A stretch of DNA of 64,000 nt from Musa acuminata AAA Group. Its lineage: Eukaryota > Streptophyta > Magnoliopsida > Zingiberales > Musaceae. Positions within the stretch are counted from its first letter, which is position 1; each line of letters begins with the position of its first letter. Below the pieces are notes generated by a model. That model ran no database searches. It was given only the letters and a program-made list of their open reading frames with translations, and was not told the DNA's origin. This document shows, in pieces, positions 54,717 to 64,000 of this stretch. The stretch is taken from NCBI RefSeq assembly GCF_036884655.1, contig NC_088345.1, forward strand, positions 25,453,001 through 25,517,000. Reading direction: 5' to 3'. The position numbers and the translations under genes were made by a program.

Positions 54717-56213
54717 ATGGCATCGACGGCCCCTAGGGCTGGCGACGGTGGCGGGAGGGTTGAAACGATGGCAAGACTCCCTATCGTTATCCCTCAAGTT
54801 GCTCCTCCACCATATCCTCTCCAGAGAGAAACTCCTTCGATGAAGCAGCATCGAAGCAGGTCGCGCTCTAGATCGCGGCAGCCTGCTCTAATTTCCAATG
54901 ACCCTCGGCCTTGGACTAGCCTATTCAAGGCTCCAGTTGGAAGTCCAGATCTAAGCATGGAATTCATTACGCCAGAAGTTCATGCTGATTCAGCAGAGCT
55001 TATTGAGACATGGTCAATGGCGATTGTTGGCTATGTGGTAGGTCTCAAAACATCTTATTTTCCATTATCCTCATTTATCAAAACTCGATGGGGAATATCG
55101 TCATTTGATCTTCATATGCTGGAGAACGGATTCTTTGTTTGCAAGCTATACTCTGAAGAAGATTTGCAACGAATCCTCGAAGGATTCTGGACTATCCGCG
55201 GTCATCCAATGATTTTACAACGTTGGTCTCCTGATGTCCGTTTGGAGTTAGATAGCCTACAGTCTATTCCATTATGGGTATCCTTTCAAGGACTGCCTCT
55301 ACATCTTTGGAGTCGACGTTTTATTGCAAAGTTATGCAGCACTCTGGGACAGCCACTCTACATCGACAAAGCAACAGCAGCTCAGACGAGATTAGCATTT
55401 GCACGAGCATGTGTGTTGGTTTCTTTCGATGAAGATCTTCCTAATGAAGTTTTCTATCGCGATCTTGACGGGAACACTCGGAAGGTACATGTCTCATATT
55501 CCTGGAAGCCACAACGATGTCAGCGTTGCTTATCTTTTGGTCATGCAAATGGAGCTTGTCAGCAAACCCCACAACCAACCACAAAGGTCTATCGACCACG
55601 TCAAGCACCTCAGCAACAAAGTGATTCTTCTCTAATGGCAGTAGCACCGATGGTGGCGAAAACTATTGAGCATTCCGACTCGCAAGGAAAGCACTGCGAA
55701 CAGAAGGACAATTCCAAAACTTTATCTCTTCCTATAATGTCAGAGCCTTCCACAACAGAGGTTTCCCATGGTACTAGTGGACAGGAGAAACATAAGTCAG
55801 GAACTTCATCTCTTCTAATATCATCGGATCCATCCACAATAGCTCAACGAACTCAGGCCCAAGCAAATCTCGCCAGCAACGATATTCTTCCTCAACAAAC
55901 TCAGGCCACAACAAACATCGCCAACAAGGATATTCCGACTCGACAAACTCATGCCCCAACAAACCTCTCTAGCCACGCTGCCCCAACAAGTACTATCCAG
56001 GATATTGTGCTGCAACAATCTTATCGAGCTTCAACAAACCCTGCCAATCAAGACCACATGATTCAAGGTACTTTAAAGTTTAAAAATCTGCAAGCTGTAG
56101 ATGAAGTGGATAAATATAGGAATAAAGCCATAAAAGGTAAGTATATTGTGCGGGAGGAAAATACAAAACCGAAGGATAAGAAAAAGGATGGTACAATCCA
56201 TCCAAAGTCGTAG
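54717..56213 (+). CDS. LINE ORF1 protein, 498 aa, intact
   Basis: Same domain order as the ORF1 at 27141: Arg/Ser-rich N-terminus, DUF4283-like domain, knuckle CQRCLSFGHANGAC, low-complexity Gln/Thr region, Lys-rich tail. Five residue differences from that copy (for example ILQRWS for ILRRWS, GKHCEQK for GKHREQK, GKYIVRE for GKDIVRE). It lacks the 10-codon DKKIAVYET segment. ORF2 begins 38 bp downstream. Intact as a protein, but there is no functional ORF2 in this element to work with. Confidence 0.95.
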   Translation: MASTAPRAGDGGGRVETMARLPIVIPQVAPPPYPLQRETPSMKQHRSRSRSRSRQPALISNDPRPWTSLFKAPVGSPDLSMEFITPEVHADSAELIETWSMAIVGYVVGLKTSYFPLSSFIKTRWGISSFDLHMLENGFFVCKLYSEEDLQRILEGFWTIRGHPMILQRWSPDVRLELDSLQSIPLWVSFQGLPLHLWSRRFIAKLCSTLGQPLYIDKATAAQTRLAFARACVLVSFDEDLPNEVFYRDLDGNTRKVHVSYSWKPQRCQRCLSFGHANGACQQTPQPTTKVYRPRQAPQQQSDSSLMAVAPMVAKTIEHSDSQGKHCEQKDNSKTLSLPIMSEPSTTEVSHGTSGQEKHKSGTSSLLISSDPSTIAQRTQAQANLASNDILPQQTQATTNIANKDIPTRQTHAPTNLSSHAAPTSTIQDIVLQQSYRASTNPANQDHMIQGTLKFKNLQAVDEVDKYRNKAIKGKYIVREENTKPKDKKKDGTIHPKS

Positions 56214-56251
56214 GATGAATACCTTACTACCTTTTCATTTGTTTATTACTA

Positions 56252-58920
56252 ATGAAGATAACATGCTGGAATGTTCGCGGACTTAATAAGTCGGAGAAAT
56301 GTCGGGAGCTCAACAGAATAATCAAGTCTGCCACATGTGATATTGTTATTCTAGTGGAAACGAAAATTAAACAATCGCGCGTTCAAGCTCAAAAGAATTT
56401 AATATGGCCGGACGCAGAACTGTTTACCAATGACTCAAATGAAACTTTTGGTAGAATATGGGTCTTATGGAATCCTAACTCTATTAATGCTTGGTTTATT
56501 TCTGCTACTGATCAATTCATTCATCTTAAGGTAGAGGATAAAAAGAATGGCTGTCAATTCAATTTCGCTGGTATATATGCTTCAAACAGTATGCAAGAAA
56601 GAAATACTCTTTGGTCTGACCTGACTAATATTGTAAATGGCTGTCTCAATGTACCTTGGATTGTTCTTGGAGACTTTAATACTGTTCGGTACACAAATGA
56701 AAAAGTGGGGGGTAGACAACTTTCAGAAAGTCAGCTTCAAAGTTTTAATGATTACATTGACACTGCAGCATTGTTTGATATGAAATCTGTGGGTAATTGG
56801 CTCTCGTGGAGTAATCAAGGTGCTGCTAACAGAAAAATAATGGCTCGACTTGATAGGTGTTTGATTAACCATGAATGGTTAACAGTTTACCCAGATTCAC
56901 TTCTTGAGTATGGTGCTCCTTTGTTTTCTGACCATTCTTTAATGTATACATACACGCAGAAAAAGCGACACCAAGAGGCAAGAAACCGTTTAGATTCTTT
57001 AACATGTGGAGTACTCATCCTCAATTTCTTGATGTTATCAGATCTGCTTGGAATGTTAATGTGCATGGATCTCCCCCTTACATCTTATGTCAAAAGCTCA
57101 AAGCCTGTAAAGCAACACTAAAGGAGTGGAATACAAATACCTTTGGCAATATTACCACCAGAGTTCAATTTTACAGAAAGGAACTAATGTCATTGCAACA
57201 TGAGCTGCAACTTCAGCCAAATGATGAAAATATTATCTACAAAGAGACGGAAGCCAGAAATAACTTCATGCAAGCCTTAAAACAGGAGGAAAGTTTTGCA
57301 AAACAGAAGTCTCGACAGCATTGGCTTACACTAGGGGATTCTAATACTAAATTTTTCTATGCTTCAATTGCTACTCGAAGGGCTGTTAACCGTATCAGCA
57401 AATGCAGAGACAAAGATGATAATCTTATTGAGAATTTAGATGAGGTTAAAGCACACACAGAGCAATTTTTTATTCCTTACTCAATCAAGCTGGGAAACCT
57501 AATAACATTCATGTGGAGCCGACTAGAAAACTTGATTCGGAAGCTATTTCAATCCTCAATGCCCCAATTACAGATGACGAAATTGTATGTGTTGTCTTTA
57601 AGTCACCAAAGCACAAAAGCCCAGGTCCAGATGGATTTCCAGCTGAATTTTACCAAACTGCTTGGTCTATTATTGGAAATGATGTGATCAAAGCTTGCCA
57701 ACATTTTTTTTCTCTTCAGGTCATATTCTTAGAGAGATGAATTGCACTTTTATTTCTTTAATTCCGAAGAATGCAGGGGCTGATTCACTAGAGAACTATC
57801 GACCCATATCATTATGCAACTTTATATACAAGATCATCTCCAAAGTATTGGCAAATAGAATGCAAAAGGTATTACACAAGATCATTAGCCCAAATCAAGC
57901 TGCTTTCATCAAAGGGAGAAGTATACATCATAACATTTTGCTTGCTAATAACTTGGTCAAAGATTTGCATTCAAAAGCAAGAGGGACAAAAATATGTTTT
58001 AAAGTTGATTTACGGAAAGCCTTTTATTCAGTTAATAGGAAATTTATCTATAAGATGCTCCTCGATATGAACTTCCCACAGCAATGGGTTAATTGGATTC
58101 AATCTTGCTTGGAAACTCCAAAATTTTCGAAACTCTTTAATGGCTCACCTATTGGTTTTTTTGGGAGCACGAATGGCATCCGACAAGGTGATCCACTCTC
58201 TCCGTATCACTTTACTATTGCGATGGAAGGACTTAGCTGTATGTTAAAACACATTAAGGTACCCTTTGCTGGTTCTATTCATATATCACACATAACATTT
58301 GCAGACGATTTACTTATCTTTCTCCAAAAGGATCCAACTTCAGTAAAGAACCTGGCTACTATTATGAATGACTTTGGTATGGTTTCTGGACTTCAATTAA
58401 ATCATGCGAAAAGTAAAATATATGTGAGCCCTTACGTTGAGGATAAGGTCTTTATTGCACAAACTTTGGGGGTTAGTGAGGGAAGCTTGCCAGTTCCTTA
58501 TTTAGGTCTCCCGCTCATATCCACAAGCATTCACAAAACCCATTGTCAGCAAATCCTGCAAAAAATAAAGAATAGAATTTCTTGTTGGAAAAATAGGCTT
58601 CTATCAGAATCAGGACGACTCAAACTCATCCGTTCTGTATTGCACTCCTACTCTATATATTGGTGTAATGCATTTCTTCTGCCTGCTGGACTTCTCCAAG
58701 ATATTGAACGGTTATTAATGAACTTCTTCTGGAATGACACAAATGATAAGGCAATGCATATGATAAATTAGGATAGCATTTGCAAACCGAAAGATGAAGG
58801 GGGGCTAAACTTGAGAAATATTAGAGATTGGAATCAAGCATGCCTGGTACAACAATTATTGGATCTTTTGCAAAACAAATGTTCCTTATGGTCACAATGG
58901 GTTTCTGCTAGGTATCTTTC
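56252..58920 (+). pseudogene. LINE ORF2, copy D, frameshifted and truncated
   Basis: Endonuclease is open from 56252 to a 2-bp gain at about 56949 just after the SDHSLM motif. Frame 57004-57687 holds the linker and then shifts at a 1-bp T loss near 57471. 57513-57740 covers KSPGPDGFPAEFY and breaks at the eight-T run (about 57704) shared with copy A. 57695-58771 holds RT with KVDLRKAFYSVN (Asp to Tyr after KAF), GIRQGDPLSPYHF and FADD, then Trp-to-TAG near 58770. A last frame, 58811-58920, is cut by the gypsy LTR. Confidence 0.9.
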
Positions 58921-59358
58921 TGTTAGAACCCTTGCAGATTCTAAACTTGGGGTTGATCTCTTTAGGAGATCGGCCTCCTTAGAACTCTATAGGGGTTCCT
59001 CCCTCCAAGTTGCTGCTCAATGGCTGCAGAAAAGATTCATCTATTGCTTATGAAAAGAGAAGGAATACATGGCTATTTATAGGACTTCTAAACCCTAACT
59101 CCTAATAGGACTCCTACTTAAGACTCTTACTTCTAATCAACTCCTAGTAGGACTCATAGTCAAGACTCCTATTCCCTTACAACTACTAATTCTTCTTTAA
59201 GAAAACACCTCCTACATGAATTTCCCTCTCAATTAGGACTCTCATAGCTAGAGTCCTAATAGATTGTCTCTCTCAATTAGGACTCTCCTAGCTAGAGTCC
59301 TAATATTTTTACATGAATGTCCCTCTCAATTAGGACTCTCCAAGCTAGAGTCCTAACA
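58921..59358 (-). repeat. 3' LTR of gypsy copy 5 (438 bp)
   Basis: TGTTAGAACC to CCTAACA on the plus strand. TATAAATA at 59074-59081 (minus). Three hairpin units. Over the 135 bp shared with the 5' LTR at 63866-64000 I count six differences. Confidence 0.95.
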
Positions 59359-59530
59359 GACCCGCCCTCTTCAAATCAGCCTTGTCCTCGAGGCTGATGA
59401 TTCGTGAAATCTGGGAATTTGATCTTCAAGTCGTCATAGTTCTCCCAAGTGGCATCTTCTATTGGTAGGTTCGCCCACTGTATTAGCACTTCATTAGTGG
59501 GTCATCGTCGTCGAGTCACGATCCATCGAT
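59359..59530 (-). pseudogene. gypsy PPT and chromodomain-like remnant, copy 5
   Basis: PPT-like AAGAGGGCGGGTC at 59359-59371. Upstream of it on the minus strand the sequence encodes TNEVLIQWANLPIEDATWEN-type residues and then a LEDKA-like end in a shifted frame, the signature seen at the C-terminus of chromodomain gypsy polyproteins. It is separated from the integrase remnant by TGA after RRR. Confidence 0.65.
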
Positions 59531-60080
59531 CAATAATGGCACCTGGTTGGGTCTGGAGTTCTCTTTGGGTAGTCGTATTTGGTGGGTGGCTTTGGGCTGT
59601 CTCCAAGCACCTATTTAAAACTTTCGTCTGGCCGTCGGTTTGTGGGTGATATGTCATACTCCTTTTCAATTTAGTACCCTGCATATGGAATAACTTTGTC
59701 CAAAATCTGCTCGTGAAGATGCAAGTAGAATTTATCGTAAGCACAATGCGTCCCTTATAGTGTAATTCTTTTGAGTCCCAATTGTAATGAGCCATGTGGC
59801 TTGGTGCTTCCTCCAATTTTTTTATAATCTTACTAGTCTCTGAATCTTCTTGCCATTCCATCTTAATATCCTTAAGAAAGTCGCTGGTCGGAAGTGAAAC
59901 AGCCGAAACGTCAACTTGCTCGGGTAGTTGCGAAAGCGCATCTGCAAGAACATTCTCTTTCCCCTTTTTGTAAGTTATTTGATAATCAAATCCAAGAAGT
60001 TTTATTACCCTTTTTTGCTGCTCAGGGGATGATATTTTTTGCTCCAAAAAGTACTTGAGGCTTTTATGGTCGGTTTTAAT
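59502..60080 (-). pseudogene. gypsy integrase remnant, copy 5
   Basis: From the end of RNase H (QQKRVIKLLGFDYQITYKKG, ADALSQLPEQ) through the spacer [20 protein letters not shown] to LHYKGRIVL, then a direct jump (junction about 59718-59740) to [18 protein letters not shown] and [17 protein letters not shown], then a second jump to ELQTQPGAIIDRW. The zinc-binding HHCC, the first two catalytic Asp and the GPY/F region are missing; the Glu site is Lys. Stop TAA lies at 60081-60083 between this and the RNase H frame. Confidence 0.85.
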
Positions 60081-61439
60081 TTAAAATCGTCGATCGATCA
60101 AGTAGTGTCTCCACCTCGTTGCTGCGCGCATAATGGCGAGCATCTCCTTATCATATGTTGACTTATTTTGATGGGAGGGAGATAATGCCTTGCTAGTGTA
60201 TATGAGTGGTCGACCATCTTGCATGAGAATGACTCCCATTCCGACTCCAGATACGTAGGCCTCAATAATGAAAGGTCGGTTGAAATCTAGTACTGTTAGC
60301 ACCGGCGTCGTCGTCATGGCTGCCTTAAGTTTGTCGAAGGTGGCGGAGGCTCTGTCCGACCATTGGAAGACATCTTTTTTTAGTAAGGAAGTAAGTGGTG
60401 CACTAGTCTCTCCATAGTTTTTCACGAACTTGCAGTAGTAGCCTGTTAAACCCAAAAAGCCATGTAGCAATTTTATGTTCCACGGGGTTAGCCAGTTTTG
60501 CATTGATCCAATTTTGAAGGGGTCTACTACCACACCTTCCTCTGATATGATATGCCCAAGATATTCCACCTTCTTATGAAGAAAGCAAAAATTCATAGTG
60601 GTTGTTGTGTGTTCAAAAGGTGGTTTTCGGTATGTCTTCTTCACATACTCGTATTTGATGATACCCGGATCGAAAGTCCAGCTTTGTGAAGATTTGTGCT
60701 CCCTTAGCAACTCATCTACTACTGGAATAAGGTATTTATCCTTGATGGTTATGCCATTAAGAGCTCGGTAATCAACACATAATCGCCATATTCCATCCTT
60801 CTTTCGTATGAGGAGCACCGGTGAAGAGTAGGGGCTGCAACTTGGCCGAATAACTCCTGTTTTGAGCATCTCTTTTTCAATCCTTTCTATTTCATCCTTC
60901 TGGAGATGTGGATATTGATATGGATAAGCATTTGCTGGAGATTTGCTTGGAAGAATCATTATACAATGATCATGCCGACGGGTAAGAGGTAGGTTGCGCG
61001 GTTCGTCAAATATATCCAAAAATTCAGCAAGCAAAGGAAGTAGATTTGGATCGTCAAATTTTGTTGGCTCTCCCTTAGTTTGTTGCTCAAGTTGTACTAA
61101 AAAGCCGCTACATGCTTTATGCAAAACCTTCTCCATTTGTTGTGTGCAAATCGTCGTTACGTCGCCCTCACGTTTCCCGTGCAGTATCACCTGTTTCTCC
61201 TTACTGTAAAATTTTATAATTAGTTGCATAAAATTCCAAGAAATATCACATAACGTTATCAACCATTTAATTCTGAGTATGGCCTCATGATCATCAAGAG
61301 GGAGGAGGAAAAAATCTGCAATTATCTCTTGGTCCTGCAACAACAGTTTCACCTGCGGGCACCTATGATCACACTTCAAAATCCGTCCGTTGGCGACCTT
61401 AACGATAAACCTGCTGTAATTCTCAATAGGTAAGTTCAT
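60081..61439 (-). CDS. gypsy protease end, RT remnant and RNase H, copy 5 (452 codons)
   Basis: Single frame, showing that RT-deleted pol is still readable from protease to RNase H. Order: end of protease ([13 protein letters not shown] ...), RT N-terminus ([31 protein letters not shown]), bridge, [13 protein letters not shown], connection, RNase H with AYVSG for ADASG (first Asp changed to Tyr), YDKEMLAI. It ends before KTDHKSL at a TAA. The RT deletion junction is near 60570-60590. Confidence 0.85.
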   Translation of the reverse strand: MNLPIENYSRFIVKVANGRILKCDHRCPQVKLLLQDQEIIADFFLLPLDDHEAILRIKWLITLCDISWNFMQLIIKFYSKEKQVILHGKREGDVTTICTQQMEKVLHKACSGFLVQLEQQTKGEPTKFDDPNLLPLLAEFLDIFDEPRNLPLTRRHDHCIMILPSKSPANAYPYQYPHLQKDEIERIEKEMLKTGVIRPSCSPYSSPVLLIRKKDGIWRLCVDYRALNGITIKDKYLIPVVDELLREHKSSQSWTFDPGIIKYEYVKKTYRKPPFEHTTTTMNFCFLHKKVEYLGHIISEEGVVVDPFKIGSMQNWLTPWNIKLLHGFLGLTGYYCKFVKNYGETSAPLTSLLKKDVFQWSDRASATFDKLKAAMTTTPVLTVLDFNRPFIIEAYVSGVGMGVILMQDGRPLIYTSKALSPSHQNKSTYDKEMLAIMRAATRWRHYLIDRRF

Positions 61440-62862
61440 ATAGATAGCAACCTTACTATTTAGGAAGTTATTAGTGCTGCCCGTGTCGATGAGAATAGTG
61501 ATCGGTTGTTATTTGAGAAGGCCTCCAACTTTCATCGTTTGCGGGTTTGAGTAGCCGGCTAGTGCATGTACCGTAACTTCGGTCGGTTGTGGCTCTTCTT
61601 CTTCATCTTCTTCTTTATGTTCAATGCTCTCTTCTAGATGTTCAATGACCTCTTCTTCTACTAGTTCAATGATAAAAAGTCTCCCTTTACTACAGCGATG
61701 CTCATGGCTCTACGGCTCGTCGCAATGCCAAAATAACTCCTTTGCAGATCGCTCCTGAAGTTCTTCTCTTTTCAACCTTTTTGTGCAGAGACTCGGTCAA
61801 CAGTAGGGGGGCTAAGGGCTTCAGTATTGCTGGTTGAGGAGTGACCCTAGTCCTTCGAGCTTCATGGTTCAATTGCTCCTCTTGATGTCGTGCGAAAGAG
61901 ATGGCTGCCATAAGCATGTACGGTTGTCGCGCTTTAACTTCTCCTCGGATCTCCGGCTTCAAGCCCTCAATGAAGGTCCTCAATAGCTATTTTTGAGACC
62001 AATCATGAGTTTGATTAGATAACCTTTCAAACCTGGTTTGGTACTCATGAATGGTGAAGGTTTGTCGGATCTTTGCTAGTTGTCCGTCAATATTCTCGTA
62101 ATCGGTTGGTCTGAAGCGGATCAGCAATCCTTCTTTGAATTGTCGCCATGAAAGGACTCCATAAGTGTGTTCAAACCAGTCAAACCACTGTATAGCATCC
62201 CCTTCAAGATGTATTGCTGTAATTTTCACCATAGATGCATCCGTGGTTTTGTGGTACTGAAAATATCGCTCCGCGCGCAAGATCCAACCAATCGGGTCTC
62301 CTTCTTCCCATATAGGGAAGTCCACCCTCATGCATGGATAGTTAGGATCAATCATAGAGCCTCTCCTCCCTTGGAAGTCATCTCTTCGGGCTTGGTGCGA
62401 TTGGGCAAAGCTCTCTCCTTGATGTGATTTCTTTGGGCTTAGTGGTCGGCCCAATTTGAGTTCGATAAAGAGCGTCCGAATCTTATCCTCCATTCGTGCC
62501 TCCAAGGCATCGAATTTAGCATTGATTGCCTTCTTAGATACCATAGTATATGTCTTCAAATCTGTGATATTAAGATCCCTCTTTTGTTGTTGGGTTAAAG
62601 GCATGTATTGGTTGAGAGAGGTAATGGTCGAAAGGGTTGGTGGATGTAGGCTACGGTTTAGGCTTGTTTTGTTGCTATTTTGGATGCAGTTTGTGGGTGT
62701 GTTTTGATGGGGTTTTAGGGCTGTGGATAAAGTTTTGGGTCTATGGTAGATGGCAGCAAAGGTTTGATAGAAATCAGTGGAAGTTGCAGCAAGTATGTGC
62801 TGTCTTGTAAAAGCAGAATTGTCGTCAAAGAAACAGCGGTTTCTCAACGAAATTTCCACCAA
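61440..62862 (-). pseudogene. gypsy Gag and protease start, copy 5
   Basis: Frame 61987-62862 carries Gag from the Pro/Thr-rich leader through MPLTQQQ, MVSKKAINAKF and the capsid region to the TAG at 61987-61989 (shared with copies 2 and 4). Frame 61702-61983 continues Gag and shifts in the proline linker. The knuckle is degenerate with a stop after the DEP stretch. The acidic linker and then protease DTGSTNNF follow at about 61470-61490 after CAA-to-TAA. Protease catalytic Asp is intact. Confidence 0.85.
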
Positions 62863-63851
62863 AAACTTAAGAGAATTGACAAGAGAATTGATAGCAAAAT
62901 CACAGTTTATATGACAGAAAGGATGTCTAATTTAATTAAGAAAATTTTGGCAGTTTAACAGCAAGGAAATTGGTGCAAGTTGCGATAGCAGAATTCTCAT
63001 CGAAAAATTTCAATGGTCTACGATGAAAATTTGCTGCAACATAAAATCGTTTTTATAGATGAATTCCTCAATAGATCAATCTTAGATGGAAGCCAAGATG
63101 ATCTATGAAGTGTATAAAAAATTTCATTCAAAAAAGATTGCAAATAGATGGGTTAAGGAAACAATATGCGATTGAAATTTTCTGCAGCACAGATTTTTAA
63201 GTATAGCAGATTGGACGTAAAAGATCAGTGGTTTATATTGAGAATTTTTTGATGAAACCAAAGGGAAATCCACTGTTAGGAAGTGTCAAAGCTATCATAA
63301 AAATTTCGTAGAGATTTGGATAGAAACAATATAGTATCAAGAAAAAAAAAACAGTGCTATGCAGCTGAAATTTTATAGTGCAGATTTTCAAGTATAGCAG
63401 ATTTGACGTAAAAGATCAATAGTTTATATTGAGAATTTTTTGAAAAAACCAAAGGAAAATCTGCTGTTAGGAAGTGTCAAAGATGTCATAAAAATTTCAT
63501 AGAAATTTGGATAGAAAAAGCACAGTAACAAGATCAAACAGATGGTGCTATGCAGTTAGAATTCTACAATGTATCTTTCGTCGTAGAGATGAAAACTTTG
63601 TGACGAAAAGTTTATTCAGCAATAGAGGATAAATTTTTTTGGGATTTTCAAATAAGGATAACTAAATTGCAGCAGCAGTAAGGTAGAAAACCACCTGTTG
63701 CAATTCACGGGGAGATCAAAGGATGATCCGTGATGGTGGAGATGACGGCGGAATTCGGCGATGATCTTTTAAGCAATTGTGGGAATTGCTTTGGATGGTT
63801 GTGGAGGGTTGATGGATGGCTATGGAAGGACAGTGAGACGCCAAGAACGCT
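62863..63851 (-). other. gypsy leader with direct repeats, copy 5
   Basis: Non-coding leader. Two repeat units of about 190 bp start at about 63203 and 63394, corresponding to those in copies 1 and 2. No gene seen. Confidence 0.8.
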
Positions 63852-63863
63852 GCTCTGATACCA
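63852..63863 (-). other. primer-binding site, initiator tRNA-Met
   Basis: TGGTATCAGAGC on the minus strand, two bases inside the 5' LTR that begins at 63866. Confidence 0.9.
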
Positions 63864-63865
63864 GG

Positions 63866-64000
63866 TGTTAGAACCCTTACAGATTCTAAACTTAGGGTTG
63901 ATCTCTTTAGGGGATCGGCCTCCTTGGAACTCTATAGGGGTTCCTCCCTCCAAGTTGCTGTTCAAAGGCTGCAGAAAAGATTCATCTATTGCTTATGAAA
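63866..64000 (-). repeat. 5' LTR of gypsy copy 5, cut by window end
   Basis: First 135 bp (as read on the plus strand) of the LTR, starting TGTTAGAACC. It pairs with the 3' LTR at 58921. Confidence 0.95.

Larger units (their letters stand above)
54447..58920 (+). mobile_element. LINE copy D, 3' end cut by gypsy copy 5
   Basis: Monomers, intact ORF1 and ORF2 to about the zf-RVT approach, ending at 58920 where the LTR of gypsy copy 5 starts. The 5' part is nearly identical to copy A; from about 57990 it resembles copy B instead. Confidence 0.95.
58921..64000 (-). mobile_element. Ty3/gypsy element, copy 5, nearly complete
   Basis: Minus-strand element: 3' LTR 58921-59358, PPT-like tract, chromodomain-like and integrase remnants, RNase H, RT remnant, protease, Gag, leader, PBS, and the first 135 bp of the 5' LTR before the window ends. 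It serves as the uninterrupted reference for insertions in copy 3. It inserted into LINE copy D. Confidence 0.95.

Overview
The window is plant repeat DNA. I see no host gene, rRNA gene or tRNA gene. Essentially all of it comes from two retrotransposon families: a plant L1-type LINE and a Ty3/gypsy LTR element with an initiator-Met tRNA primer site. Two other LTR families are each present as one solo LTR. The Gag and LINE proteins and the LTR sequences remind me of repeats from Musaceae (banana/enset), but that placement rests on memory and is only moderately secure. Evidence for a plant nuclear genome: L1-type ORF2 with endonuclease, reverse transcriptase and C-terminal zf-RVT; DUF4283-type ORF1 with a CCHC knuckle; LTRs ending TG...CA with 5-bp target duplications; and deep nesting.

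Layout. 1-1713: 5' half of a minus-strand LINE with an array of 49-bp promoter-like monomers, abutting gypsy copy 1. 1714-6137: gypsy copy 1 (minus). 6138-7139: about 1 kb of unassigned AT-rich DNA holding a LINE scrap and an inverted repeat. 7140-10705: gypsy copy 2 (plus), cut by gypsy copy 3. 10706-20983: gypsy copy 3 (minus), itself split by a solo LTR (11334-11815) and by a 2.8-kb LTR of another family (11927-17610) that carries two LINE insertions. 20984-43203: a dense LINE cluster, mostly head-to-tail plus copies joined poly(A)-to-truncated-5'-end, with minus copies and one gypsy solo LTR nested inside. 43204-45506: gypsy copy 4 (minus). 45507-54446: a plus LINE split by a minus LINE, a 1.4-kb solo LTR and a short minus LINE. 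54447-58920: another plus LINE with 5' monomers. 58921-64000: gypsy copy 5 (minus), running off the window.

How the parts work. LINE ORF1 is a nucleic-acid-binding chaperone-like protein. LINE ORF2 nicks the target and reverse-transcribes its own RNA. No ORF2 here is intact, although two ORF1 copies are full length (498 aa). The gypsy family is more unusual. Its Gag and protease are recognisable, but all four copies that reach the region share the same deletion of the RT catalytic core, and both copies that reach integrase share a deletion of most of it. The long reading frame nevertheless continues into RNase H. I infer a non-autonomous lineage that spread after losing its own RT and integrase.

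The window gives a clear insertion order because eight insertions keep matched target-site duplications (six in LINE or LTR hosts with LINE inserts, others with solo LTRs), and related uninterrupted copies inside the same window show the empty site. The items most worth a second look are the gutted but frame-retaining gypsy family, the LTR length series in 44-bp hairpin units, the poly(A)-linked LINE chain, and a 14-bp LINE 'micro-insertion' with a perfect 14-bp duplication.
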